From contig JAEWVC010000066.1 of the NCBI GenBank assembly GCA_023459275.1, positions 1 through 38,048 on the forward strand: a DNA stretch of 38,048 nt. The letters are read 5' to 3'. This document shows, piece after piece, positions 24,101 to 31,500 of this stretch; position 1 is the stretch's first letter, and each line of letters opens with the position of its first letter. The DNA comes from Bacillota bacterium (GTDB lineage Bacteria > Bacillota > Clostridia > Christensenellales > Aristaeellaceae). The notes below the pieces were generated by a model. That model was given only the letters and a program-made list of their open reading frames with translations, had not been told where the DNA came from and did no database searches. The position numbers were made by a program, and so were the translations under genes.

Positions 24101-27100
24101 ACCACCATCAGCCTCACCACCCTCACCGCGGGGGACAAGAAAATCTACATCGCCGTCAGGGACGCGGCAGGGAACCTGAGCAACACCCTGTCCATGTACA
24201 TCCCGGCCTACGTGGTTCCGGACACCGACAAGCCCGTATTGACCGCCGGGACGGTAAGCCGCACAAGCGACACCGCCGCCACGGTGACCTTTACCTCCAA
24301 CGAGGCGAGAACGTACTACTACAGCGTTGTGGCCTCCGGGGACCCGGCGCCCACGGTGGATGCCACCGGCGCGGGCACCGCCTGCACCACGGACGAGACT
24401 ACCGTCAGCCTCACTACCCTCACCGCGGGAGCCAAGGACATCTATATCAAGGTGAAGGACGCCGCGGAGAACGTGAGCGACGCCCTGAAAATGACCGTCC
24501 CGGCCTACGTGCCCCCGGATACCGACAAGCCCATATTGACCGCCGGGACGGTAAGCCGCACCAGCGACACCGCCGCCACGGTGACCTTTACCTCCAACGA
24601 GGCGGGCACGTACTACTACAGCGTTGTGGCCTCCGGGGACCCGGCGCCCACGGTGGATGCCACCGGCGCGGGCACCGCCTGCACCACGGATGAGACCACC
24701 ATCAGCCTCACCACCCTCACCGCGGGAGCCAAGGACATCAACATCAAGGTGAAGGACGCCGCGGAGAACGTGAGCGACGCCCTGAAAATGACCGTCCCGG
24801 CCTATGTGCCCCCGGACACCGACAAGCCCCTGCTGACCCAGGGAACCGTGAACCGCACCAACAACGCCGTGGCCACGGTGACCTTTACCTCCAACGAGGC
24901 GGGCACCTACTACTACAGCGTTGTGGCCGCCGGGGGCCTGGAGCCAACTGTAGATACTACCGGCGCGGGCACCGCCTGCACCACCGAAGAAACTACCATC
25001 AGCCTCACCACCCTCACCGCGGGGGCCAAGGACATCTACATCAAGGTGAAGGACGCCGCGGAAAACGTAAGCGACGCCCTGAAAATGGTGATCCCGGCTT
25101 ACGTGGCCCCGGTCCATGCGGACAAGGACTATACCATCCCCGCGGGCGCGAACCTGGACATGGACGTGAACGATTACACCGGAATTACCAATATCAACTA
25201 TCCCAGCAGTATTTATTACGCATACGTTTCCCAGCCCTCCGATGGCACGCATACCGGAAACCTGTACACCTATTCCGGGGATGCATGGCATTTGGTAACA
25301 TATGCCGGCGGCGGCATAGTCTCCCCGCCGCTTCCCTTAAAAACCAACGATGACCAGCTTCGCTTCATGGCGTCTGAGGTGGGGGTCTACACCTTCTATG
25401 TGGATGTCATCGACGGCGGCGGCACCCCTCTTTTGCCCCAACCACGTATCATCAGGGTAACGGTCACGGACGCCACAGCCCCCACGGTTTCAAATGGGGC
25501 CATCACCGCGTCGGATATCACCTCAACAGGGGTCACCCTCTCCTGGAACAAGGCTGCGGACGATCTGGATGCGCAGTCCGCGCTCCAGTACCTGGTCTAT
25601 AGGTCCGGCAGCGGCAACCTTACAACCGTTGCGGATACTGAAATAAACGGCACCCCCGTGGGCAGCTACGCGGCGGATCTATCAACCAAAGCCGTTTCCG
25701 GGCTTTCGGCGGGGACCGTTTCCTATTTCAACGTGATCGTCAAGGACCAGGCAGGCAACAAATCCTGCTATACGCAAAAGCAGGTGGTCACACCTATCGT
25801 CCCGGCGGCGGCATCCTACGGTGTGAACCTGGTGTTCAACGGGGACGCCGAGGCCGATGATGCCGTCATGGTGGGCTGGACGGCCACAGGGAGCAGCTTT
25901 CAGGTGCTGACACCGGCTTTGCTTGTCCCGCCGGTTTCCCCAAACGGCGGCAACGCGTTTGATTTCAGCGCGTCGCTTGGCATCTCGGAAAGCCTGTATC
26001 AGGAGATAGACATCTCTGCGCTCAGCACGGATGTGGGCGCGGGCATCGTGCATGTGGCGGCAAGCGCCTATAGCAGGAAAAACATCAGCGGTATCACCAG
26101 TATGCTCAAGCTGGAGCTGCTTGGCAGCGGCGGCGGCGTATTGGCAACCTATACCGCAAGTACAAATAGCAGCCCAGCTTGGGAAACCCTGGCTATCAAC
26201 CAGGACGCCATCGCCGCCGGCACGCGAAAGCTGCGGGTGAGCCTGTATAGCATGGACCATGCCAGCATATTCCCCGGAATGAATTGGGGCCAGTTTGACG
26301 GCGTCAGCCTGATCCTTTCCAGGGACAGTGTTGCGCCCGTGCTGACCGCCGGGACGGTAAGCCGCACAAGCGACACCGCCGCCAACGTGGCCTTTACCTC
26401 CAATGAGGCGGGCACGTACTACTACAGCGTTGTAACCGCCGGGGACCCGGCGCCCACGGTGGACACCTCCGGCGCGGGCACCGCCTGCACCACAGCCGAA
26501 ACCACCGTCAGCCTGACCACCCTCACCGCGGGGGCCAAGGACATCTATATCAAGGTCAAGGATGCCGCGGGGAACGTAAGCGGCGCCCTGAAAATGACCA
26601 TCCCGGAATATACCCTGCCGGTCACCGGCATTACGGATGTGCCCCTGACCGCCTGGGTGGGGGACGGCCTGACGCTTGCGGGCACGGTTTCCCCCGAAAA
26701 CGCCGCCTACCGCACCATTGTGTGGAGCGTTCAGGCAGACGGCGGCACGGGGTCCGGCATCAGCGGTGATACGCTGACCGCCGCTACACCGGGTACGGTC
26801 ACCGTGCTGGCAACCATCGAAAAAGGGCTGTCGGCCTCGCAGGCCTATACCCAGAGCTTTGACATTGAAGTCCGCCCGGCCATGAGCCTGCAAACCATCC
26901 AAACCCTATCGGGCACTGCCACCATTACGGCGGAGGGCCTCCTGGACCAGCAGGCGCAACTCATAGTAACACCCATCCCGGCGCAAGACGCGGACCTCAT
27001 GGAGATGGAAGGGCTGCTTCCCGGCAAGGATGTTTTTGCGGCCTATGAGATCACCATCACGCCGGCAAGCGGCTTCAAGCCGCCCCTGATCCTTACCTTC

Positions 27101-27631
27101 CAGGTAGACGCAGCGTACAACGGCCACACGATTTATATCCTGCACAAGCTGTCAAGCGGCAGCGTGGAGCAGTTTACCCCTGTGGTGGCGGACGGCAAAG
27201 CGGTGATCAGCGTAAACGAGCTGTCGCCCTTCCTGCTTTTGAAGGATGCCACGGTCAAGATCACGCAGCAGCCCCAGGACGCCGCCGTCCAGGCCGGCGG
27301 GACAGGCACCTTCCGCGTGGAGGCGGAGGGGCCCGCGCCCCTGTCCTACAGGTGGCAGCTGCGCACAAGCGCTGTAGGTACCTGGAGCGATATCGAAGGC
27401 GCCCAAAGCGATTCCTACACCACAAGCGCGGTGAAGAAATCCAACAACGGCTACCAGTACCGCGTGGCCGTGACCGACGGCATGGGTGGCAGCGTGACCT
27501 CCGATATTGCTACGCTCACGGTAACGGAGGCGCCCGCCACGGGGGATGCCTCCCACCCTGTTCTGTACGCCCTGATGGCGGTGCTCCTGGCGGGGCTCGC
27601 CCTTATGCTCCTAAAACGGAGAACGGCGTAA
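21176..27631 (+). CDS. Very large wall-anchored multidomain surface protein (adhesin-like)
   Basis: The protein has 2151 residues. The signal peptide is 1-30. Residues about 33-305 form YWTD/LDL-receptor-like beta-propeller repeats (KIYFTE, GSGMA, GSPxxIAVDPA). Then come: an Ig-like repeat A1 (308-405), a cadherin-like domain (406-515), module B1 (514-628), fibronectin III (629-741), a carbohydrate-binding-like sandwich (742-917), A2-A5 (918-1311), B2, a second FnIII, a second carbohydrate-binding-like sandwich (to about 1718), A6, a Big-like domain (about 1814-1900), a ZU5-like region, and an Ig domain (about 2024-2120). The end is APATGD, a hydrophobic helix and KRRTA, a sortase sorting signal of the xPxTG type. 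A3-A5 repeat every 297 bases with near-identical DNA. No enzyme domain is seen. A sortase was not found in the window. It is likely an adhesin or glycan-binding scaffold. Confidence 0.9.
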   Translation: MKRKRLSAAILSCVLLSGVLMGLTAAPSLAAGPDKIYFVDRADYTVVRASITDGSGQETVYTTATGSPKSVAVDAASGLLYISDVQATTNYIYKSNLDGTNRTALLSSVYANDIAIDAVHGKIYFTEGQTVGGDATTHYRVCWANLSDGSGMAGIYASPLGTPSSIAVDPAGGHIYFSEPDVTVGKIYRANLDGSGVTTLITGVYAKDIAIDTVHGKIYFTESQDVGEDKTTHYRVCWANLSDGSGMAQIYYSNTGSPEGIAVDPAGYVYFSDPLDAAVFRTSLSGSGTTAIVSGVNPVDLAIPLSSDTTPPALTAGTVSRTSDAAATVTFTSGEAGLYYYQVVADGASAPTVDTTGAGTACILGPNSISLLSLTAGAKDIYIKAKDAAGNVSTALKMDIPAYVPPNTSPSFPGGAASLTVAEYTHSNDVKALLHASDTDAGQTLTWTQHTAPAHGTLSISGATASSGGTDITPGGTITYTPAAGYTGSDSFTVAVSDGTASATCAVSVTVKAADKSYTVPAGDFVEMDVNDYSGIADVTSPNASYYYVDFSQPSDGTHTGELYHFYGETWYLRTYANGWSTGLALTTNDDKIRFTALEMGIYTFQVQVNDTDIGKRELRTIKVTVTDGTPPTVLSGAITASDITQTGATLSWSKATDDLDAQSALQYLVYRSGSGNLTSVENTELYGTPVGSYASDIAGKAVFGLSAGTSYYFNVIVKDQAGNTSCYTQKQVVTLAATGTATYNTNLVFNGDAEADNSVMVGWTATGSVFMVLTPESGYIPDPLSSNGGNVFDYYPTAAQSESIYQEIDVSNLSADVDAGVVNVSVSAYARRRHSVTVNMVKLELLSSTNSVLGTYSASGTKPDLDMSWETLTIQQDALASGTRRLRVTLYAQIGETEPLGDFVEFDGVGLILSKEAVPPLLTQGTVSRTSDAAATVTFTSNEAGGYYYTVAAASDPAPMLDVGGAGTACTTSATTISLTTLTAGDKKIYIAVRDAAGNLSNTLSMYIPAYVVPDTDKPVLTAGTVSRTSDTAATVTFTSNEARTYYYSVVASGDPAPTVDATGAGTACTTDETTVSLTTLTAGAKDIYIKVKDAAENVSDALKMTVPAYVPPDTDKPILTAGTVSRTSDTAATVTFTSNEAGTYYYSVVASGDPAPTVDATGAGTACTTDETTISLTTLTAGAKDINIKVKDAAENVSDALKMTVPAYVPPDTDKPLLTQGTVNRTNNAVATVTFTSNEAGTYYYSVVAAGGLEPTVDTTGAGTACTTEETTISLTTLTAGAKDIYIKVKDAAENVSDALKMVIPAYVAPVHADKDYTIPAGANLDMDVNDYTGITNINYPSSIYYAYVSQPSDGTHTGNLYTYSGDAWHLVTYAGGGIVSPPLPLKTNDDQLRFMASEVGVYTFYVDVIDGGGTPLLPQPRIIRVTVTDATAPTVSNGAITASDITSTGVTLSWNKAADDLDAQSALQYLVYRSGSGNLTTVADTEINGTPVGSYAADLSTKAVSGLSAGTVSYFNVIVKDQAGNKSCYTQKQVVTPIVPAAASYGVNLVFNGDAEADDAVMVGWTATGSSFQVLTPALLVPPVSPNGGNAFDFSASLGISESLYQEIDISALSTDVGAGIVHVAASAYSRKNISGITSMLKLELLGSGGGVLATYTASTNSSPAWETLAINQDAIAAGTRKLRVSLYSMDHASIFPGMNWGQFDGVSLILSRDSVAPVLTAGTVSRTSDTAANVAFTSNEAGTYYYSVVTAGDPAPTVDTSGAGTACTTAETTVSLTTLTAGAKDIYIKVKDAAGNVSGALKMTIPEYTLPVTGITDVPLTAWVGDGLTLAGTVSPENAAYRTIVWSVQADGGTGSGISGDTLTAATPGTVTVLATIEKGLSASQAYTQSFDIEVRPAMSLQTIQTLSGTATITAEGLLDQQAQLIVTPIPAQDADLMEMEGLLPGKDVFAAYEITITPASGFKPPLILTFQVDAAYNGHTIYILHKLSSGSVEQFTPVVADGKAVISVNELSPFLLLKDATVKITQQPQDAAVQAGGTGTFRVEAEGPAPLSYRWQLRTSAVGTWSDIEGAQSDSYTTSAVKKSNNGYQYRVAVTDGMGGSVTSDIATLTVTEAPATGDASHPVLYALMAVLLAGLALMLLKRRTA
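24219..25109 (+). repeat. Three near-identical 297-base direct repeats inside the surface-protein gene
   Basis: The marker TTGACC/CTGACC recurs at 24239, 24536 and 24833, exactly 297 bases (99 codons) apart. The first two units are almost identical in DNA; the third has drifted at its start (QGTVNRTNNAV). More diverged units are at about 22097, 23929 and 26331. In-frame tandem repeats like these are prone to expansion and contraction. Confidence 0.85.
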
Positions 27632-27948
27632 AGGGATGATGATGAAATGGCGGGAAGGGAACTTTTTGTAAAAAGCTGACCGACCGGCTCAATCGTCGCC
27701 GCAGTTCACTGCCGTTCCCGCGGCTCGTTTCGCCGGCCTCCTCCGCCTGGCCCTTTTCCGCCGCAGGTGGGGGCCAGGCTTTGGAGCCTCCCGCGCCTAT
27801 CCTTCAAAAACTTCATCAGGGGACCTTATTTTTGCACGCTATAGAAATTGCCTTTGTCCACGCTTCCGCCTGCATCTTCATCTCCCTGGCAAAGCACTAA
27901 GGCTGTGAAATCCAAATGCCGCCATCCTGGGATCAGCGTATCCCTGCG
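27632..27948. other. Intergenic region after the surface-protein gene
   Basis: No supported gene. It holds a weak ACTTTTTGTAAAAAGC hairpin (27661-27676) like the T5/A5 hairpins near glgA, and a CCTGGCCC/GGGCCAGG stem (27746-27778) that may end the upstream transcript. Beyond 27800 nothing is recognised until the mntP promoter. Confidence 0.4.
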
Positions 27949-27977
27949 TTGACATCGCCCCGCAGCCGTGCTATACT
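27949..27977 (+). promoter_or_regulatory. Promoter of the mntP transcript
   Basis: TTGACA (27949-27954) and TATACT (27972-27977) are 17 bases apart, a near-consensus promoter immediately before the riboswitch. Transcription should start near 27984. Confidence 0.8.
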
Positions 27978-27983
27978 TTCCCC

Positions 27984-28100
27984 TGTTCATGGGGGAGTAG
28001 TTGGCGCGTATGCGCGGCAAGTCAACATGCTGGCTTTCAGGGGACGCGGCCGTTCGTCCGCCGCTTTTCGATGCCTGGCTTGCCTGAAATAATGAGACTC
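27984..28100 (+). ncRNA. Mn2+ riboswitch (yybP-ykoY type) in the mntP leader
   Basis: Conserved pieces appear in the right order: the L1 loop sequence GGGGGAGTAG (27991-28000), an adjacent GCGCG-TA-TGCGC stem, the L3 segment GTCAACATG (28021-28029), and a 3' GAGAC (28094-28098) that closes the aptamer. The class binds Mn2+ at the L1-L3 contact and switches on export genes. An ACGG-TTTTT-CCGT hairpin (about 28105-28117) follows and could be part of the expression platform. The gene downstream is mntP, the classical partner, which supports the call. The exact pairing was not computed. Confidence 0.82.
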
Positions 28101-28170
28101 GTGTACGGTTTTTCCGTGCATGGGTCTATTTTCATGGGTAAGGGCGTATCAACATACAGGGGGGACTCGG

Positions 28171-28737
28171 ATGGGCTTTGCGGAGCTTTTCCTGCTGGCG
28201 GTGGGGCTGTCCATGGATGCGTTTGCGGTGGCAATCTGCAAGGGGCTGTGCATGGACCGCATGGACAGGCGCCAAGGTCTGCTGATCGCGGCGTTTTTCG
28301 GGGGCTTTCAGGCGCTGATGCCCGCCGCGGGCTGGCTGCTGGGCAAGCAGTTTGAACGCTATATCACCTCTTTTGACCACTGGATCGCCTTTGGGCTGCT
28401 GGCCATTATCGGGATCGGCATGCTTCGGGAGGCCTTTGCCAAGGAAGAGCCGGAAGCCTGCGCCTGCGTAAAACCCAGCCTCAAAGAGCTTTTCATGCTG
28501 GCCATTGCCACCAGCATCGACGCGCTGGCGGTGGGCATCACCTTCGCGTTCCTTAAGGTGCGCCTCCTGCCCGCCGTGTCCCTGATCGGCGCCACCACCT
28601 TTGCGCTGTCGTTTCTGGGGGTGTGGGCGGGAAACCGCTTCGGCCTGAAATATCAAAAAAAGGCGCAGATCGCCGGCGGCGCCGTGCTGATCCTGATGGG
28701 CGTCAAGATCCTTCTGGACCACCTTGGGGTGCTGTGA
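28171..28737 (+). CDS. mntP: Manganese exporter MntP
   Basis: The protein has 188 residues, the family's usual size, with about six hydrophobic helices. Two related halves carry the conserved acidic motifs GLSMDAFAVAICKG (12-25, Asp16) and ATSIDALAVGITF (113-125, Asp117), which are needed for Mn2+ transport. The start ATG 28171 is preceded by AGGGGGGAC; a GTG or upstream ATG at 28120 would overlap the riboswitch platform and is not favoured. A Cys-containing linker, EACACVK (95-101), lies between the halves. It exports excess Mn2+ across the cell membrane and is controlled by the upstream riboswitch. A homopolymer-rich hairpin follows. Confidence 0.94.
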   Translation: MGFAELFLLAVGLSMDAFAVAICKGLCMDRMDRRQGLLIAAFFGGFQALMPAAGWLLGKQFERYITSFDHWIAFGLLAIIGIGMLREAFAKEEPEACACVKPSLKELFMLAIATSIDALAVGITFAFLKVRLLPAVSLIGATTFALSFLGVWAGNRFGLKYQKKAQIAGGAVLILMGVKILLDHLGVL

Positions 28738-28764
28738 GGGATGACGGGGGAGGGAATTTGCGGC

Positions 28765-28808
28765 GGGGGGGGGGGTTTTTTTTTTAAAAACACCCCCCCC
28801 CCCCCCCC
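28765..28808. repeat. Homopolymer hairpin G11-T10-A5-CA-C16
   Basis: G11 (28765-28775), T10 (28776-28785), A5 (28786-28790), CA, then C16 (28793-28808). The G and C runs and the T and A runs can pair, giving a terminator-like structure 27 bases after the mntP stop. The tract may end mntP transcription; its exact lengths are uncertain because such runs are error-prone in sequencing. Confidence 0.6.
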
Positions 28809-28830
28809 ATCTTGCACCCACCCAACCCCC

Positions 28831-28859
28831 TTGCGTTTTTCGCGAGGCTATGCTATTCT
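28831..28859 (+). promoter_or_regulatory. Possible promoter of the RNA element before rsgA
   Basis: TTGCGT (28831-28836) and TATTCT (28854-28859) are 17 bases apart. The match is moderate. It would start a transcript near 28866 that ends at the terminator at 29023-29049, or continues into rsgA. Confidence 0.4.
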
Positions 28860-28865
28860 ATGGTT

Positions 28866-29049
28866 GAAATTACAGCAGGAAACTGCGTTGGAAAGGAGCT
28901 GTTGAAGGCGTATGAAGCAAAGCAGGGTGAGGTGCTTCCCGTAAAACAGCATAGCCGCGGCGCGGAATGAAAGGGTTCGACCGGGCCGCACAAAACCTTT
29001 CGTGCATACTGTATTTTGCAGGACACATCGAAGGATGTGTTTTTTGTTT
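28866..29049 (+). ncRNA. Candidate structured RNA of about 180 nt, class not identified
   Basis: The interval lies between a possible promoter and an intrinsic terminator and has no good reading frame. Visible stems include GCAG-GAAA-CTGC (about 28875-28886, with a GNRA-type loop), GAAGCA...TGCTTC, GAAAGG...CCTTTC around a GGTTCGACC segment, and a long-range GTATG/CATAC pairing. The size is compatible with a free small RNA (6S RNA is one possibility) or with a leader attenuator of rsgA. The SRP, T-box, tmRNA and tRNA signatures were looked for and not found. Confidence 0.4.
29023..29049 (+). terminator. Intrinsic terminator ending the candidate RNA
   Basis: ACACATC-GAAG-GATGTGT (29023-29040) is followed by TTTTTTGTTT. 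It is a textbook rho-independent terminator upstream of, not downstream of, the nearest gene. Confidence 0.8.
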
Positions 29050-29091
29050 GCCGCGGATACAGCCTGGAAAGGTTTGTCCGCGGCGTTTTTC
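29050..29091 (+). terminator. Second intrinsic terminator before rsgA
   Basis: GCCGCGGA (29050-29057) pairs with TCCGCGGC (29077-29084), followed by GTTTTTCTG. It starts directly after the T-tract of the first terminator, giving two terminators in series about 70 bases upstream of the rsgA start. Confidence 0.75.
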
Positions 29092-29159
29092 TGCCCGCGG
29101 CGGTTTGAATGGGAAGCGGAGGCGGCTGAACCAAACGACTGGATTTGAGGAGGAACAGG

Positions 29160-30212
29160 ATGGAATTTGCCCAAGATGGATACCCAAGTGCATGGCTCCC
29201 CCTTTGCGGGGAAGGGCTGGTTCCCGCACGGGTCACCGCTGTCCACAAGGACCGGTATGAGGTTGCGGAGGACAGGGGGAGGACCTATGCGGTACTCAAG
29301 CGCAGCGCGTTTTCGGGAAAAAGCGCCGCTGAGGAATTCCCCGCGGTGGGGGATTTTGTGGCCTTGCGGCGGGAGGAGACGGGGGACAGCCTGATTGTGA
29401 GAACGCTGCCCAGGACATCGCGGTTTTCCCGGAGCAACTTTTCCGGCCACGCGGCCGGCTATGTGAAGACGGTGCTCGGCCAGACGGTGGCCGCGAACTT
29501 TGACTACGTTTTTTTGATGTCATCCCTGAACCATGATTTCAACGTGGCCAGGATGGAGCGGTACCTGGCCATGGCCCACCACAGCGGCGCGCAGCCCGTG
29601 ATCGTGCTGACGAAGGCGGACGCGGCGCAGGATGCGGCGGAAAAGCTGGAAAAAGCCCGGACCGTCGCCGGGGAAACGCCCATTCACATTATCAGCGCCC
29701 ATACGGGACAGGGGTTGGAGGAGCTTGCGGCATACTTCGCGCCGGGGAAGACGGCTGTCTTCCTGGGTTCCTCGGGAGTGGGAAAGTCCAGCCTGGTGAA
29801 CGCGCTGGCAAAAGAAGAAGTGATGGCGGTAAAGGATATCAGGGAGGATGATGCCAAAGGCCGACATACCACCACCAGGCGGCAGATGATTTTCCTTCCC
29901 GGCGGCGCCATGGTCATCGACACACCTGGCCTTAGGGAGCTTGGCATGTGGGAAGCGGAGGAGGGTCTTTCCCAGACCTTTTCGGATGTGGAAAGCTGTG
30001 TGGCCCGCTGCCGTTTTTCCAACTGCACCCATCAGGGGGAGCCCGGCTGCGCCGTCCGGGAAGCGGTGGAAAAGGGCGAGCTTTCCAAGGAGCGGGTGGA
30101 ACGGTACCTGCGCCTTGCCCGGGAGACGCGGTTTATCAAGCGGAAGGCGAAATCGAATGGCAAAACGGCGGGCGGAAGGCCAAAGGGACATGCGGCGATG
30201 GGGGAGGAATAG
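29160..30212 (+). CDS. rsgA: Ribosome small-subunit maturation GTPase RsgA
   Basis: The protein has 350 residues. RsgA checks late 30S ribosome assembly in a GTP-dependent way. The start at 29160 has a GAGGAGG site. An N-terminal OB fold (about 20-85) leads to a circularly permuted GTPase with the order G4-G5-G1-G2-G3: LTKAD (150-154), SAHTGQG (179-185), GSSGVGKS (203-210), GRHTTT (234-239) and DTPGLRELG (254-262). A zinc finger follows: Cys284, Cys289, His291, Cys297 in CRFSNCTHQGEPGC. The C-terminus is a Lys/Arg-rich tail, as expected for RNA contact. No clear promoter lies between the two upstream terminators and the gene, so expression may depend on anti-termination or read-through. Confidence 0.95.
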   Translation: MEFAQDGYPSAWLPLCGEGLVPARVTAVHKDRYEVAEDRGRTYAVLKRSAFSGKSAAEEFPAVGDFVALRREETGDSLIVRTLPRTSRFSRSNFSGHAAGYVKTVLGQTVAANFDYVFLMSSLNHDFNVARMERYLAMAHHSGAQPVIVLTKADAAQDAAEKLEKARTVAGETPIHIISAHTGQGLEELAAYFAPGKTAVFLGSSGVGKSSLVNALAKEEVMAVKDIREDDAKGRHTTTRRQMIFLPGGAMVIDTPGLRELGMWEAEEGLSQTFSDVESCVARCRFSNCTHQGEPGCAVREAVEKGELSKERVERYLRLARETRFIKRKAKSNGKTAGGRPKGHAAMGEE

Positions 30213-30250
30213 CGTGCATCCACTTCTTCTTGTTGTCAATGATGCGAAGC

Positions 30251-30357
30251 ATACAACAGGTTGTATAGCGAAAAACCCTACGCCGCCAATTCCTCGCAAA
30301 AAAATTGTCTGTTTCTGGCGAAGGGTGATTGAAAAGCGCCGCCCGTTAGCGTACAAT
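30251..30357 (+). promoter_or_regulatory. phnD promoter region with an upstream palindrome
   Basis: TTGAAA (30329-30334) and TACAAT (30352-30357) are 17 bases apart; transcription would start about 30 bases before the phnD ATG at 30395. Further upstream ATACAAC-AG-GTTGTAT (30251-30266) is a near-perfect dyad that could bind a regulator, though its distance of about 65 bases from the -35 box makes the role uncertain. Confidence 0.65.
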
Positions 30358-30394
30358 AGGACCATACCCGAATAATACGGAGGTGGAGATTCGC

Positions 30395-31438
30395 ATGAAA
30401 AAATTCCTTGGTTTGCTGCTGGCGGTCCTGATGGTCATGGCCAGTGTATCCGCCCTGGCGGATGCCGTCAAGATGGACAAGCTGACCCTTGAGTTCGTGC
30501 CCAGCAAGGACGCGGACGTGATCATTACCGGCACGAAAAACCTTCCCGACCTTTTGAAGGCGGAACTGCTCAATCAGGGATATGACGTGGGTGAGATCGA
30601 TATCACCGTCGGCACATCCTATGAAGCCACCGGCGAAGCCATGGCTGCCGGCACCATTGATATCGGCTGGCTGCCCGGCGGCACCTATGCGCTGTACAGC
30701 GACGAGGTGGACGTGATCCTGACTTGCACCCGTGCGGGGCTGAGCAATGACAGCACCGATCCCACCACCTGGAACGGCGATGCCAACAAAACGCTGCCCA
30801 CCGATGAGCAGGTGACCTTCTACCGCTCCCTGATTTACGCCACCCCCTCCGCCTATGGCAAGGAGCTGGCCGCCAAGGTGAACGCGGGCGAAGCCCTGAC
30901 CTGGGACGACCTGAGCAAGGCCAGCTGGGCTGTGCTGAAGACTTCCTCCTCCGCAGGGTACATCTACCCCACCATGTGGCTGATGAAGAACTATGATGGC
31001 AAAAAGCTTTCCGACCTGCCCACCGCCGTCACCCTGAGCGGCTATGGCGAGGCCTTTGCCCAGGCCGCTGCCGAGGCTGTGGACATCATCGTGTGCTACG
31101 CCGACGGCCGCCGCGACTATGAGGATGCCTGGAAGCTGCCCGTGGACCAGAAGGATGCCTCCGGCAAGGCCGGCATGGGCCGCAGCGAGTCCATCTGGAA
31201 CGAACTGAATGTCATCGGCGTGACCGACGGCATCTACAACGACACCGTGTCCATCACCAAGGCGAACCCCGCGGTGTACAACCCCGAGTTCATCAAGGCC
31301 ATGCAGAATGCCCTGATCAACATCATTGGCACCGAGGAGGGCAAGGCCATCTTCGCTGTGTACAGCCACATGGGGTATGCCCCGGCTGTCGATGCCGATT
31401 ATGACGGGGCCCGCATAGCGCTTAGCCTTGTTCAGTGA
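30395..31438 (+). CDS. phnD: PhnD-like substrate-binding protein of a phosphonate/phosphate-ester ABC transporter
   Basis: The protein has 347 residues and the periplasmic-binding fold of the PhnD/phosphonate family: LEFVPSKDADVI (31-42), TVGTSYEATGEAMAAGTIDIGWLPGGTYAL, and ADGRRDYEDAW. The N-terminus (MKKFLGLLLAVLMVMASVSALA-DA) is a classical signal peptide with no lipobox cysteine, which is odd for a Gram-positive binding protein that normally needs a lipid anchor. The ATG at 30395 has GGAGGTGGAG upstream. It is first in the transporter locus, separated by about 400 bases and a hairpin from phnC, which fits the usual excess of binding protein. The ligand is not identified; phosphonate, phosphite, phosphate or an ester are all possible. 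Confidence 0.88.
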   Translation: MKKFLGLLLAVLMVMASVSALADAVKMDKLTLEFVPSKDADVIITGTKNLPDLLKAELLNQGYDVGEIDITVGTSYEATGEAMAAGTIDIGWLPGGTYALYSDEVDVILTCTRAGLSNDSTDPTTWNGDANKTLPTDEQVTFYRSLIYATPSAYGKELAAKVNAGEALTWDDLSKASWAVLKTSSSAGYIYPTMWLMKNYDGKKLSDLPTAVTLSGYGEAFAQAAAEAVDIIVCYADGRRDYEDAWKLPVDQKDASGKAGMGRSESIWNELNVIGVTDGIYNDTVSITKANPAVYNPEFIKAMQNALINIIGTEEGKAIFAVYSHMGYAPAVDADYDGARIALSLVQ

Positions 31439-31462
31439 CGGGATTTTCCTGAGACGTCCTAC

Positions 31463-31500
31463 GGGGCGGTGCGGTCCATGCCGCACCGCCCCTCCTTTGT
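31463..31500 (+). terminator. Terminator/attenuator hairpin after phnD
   Basis: GGGGCGGTGCGG (31463-31474) and CCGCACCGCCCC (31481-31492) form a perfect 12-base stem with a TCCATG loop, followed by TCCTTTGT. It would end or reduce transcription after phnD. Confidence 0.65.

Noticed and set aside
23714..26902. Two long minus-strand frames opposite the surface-protein gene
   Set aside because: They mirror the 297-base repeats and only reflect the GC-rich codon pattern of the coding strand.
28970..29010. tRNA or tmRNA because of a GGTTCGACC segment
   Set aside because: No acceptor, D or anticodon stems can be placed around it, and no CCA end or tag reading frame is seen.
28866..29049. Signal recognition particle RNA or T-box leader
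   Set aside because: The conserved SRP GGUCAGG...GGAAG...AGCAGCC and the T-box GGGUGGNACCGCG sequences are absent.
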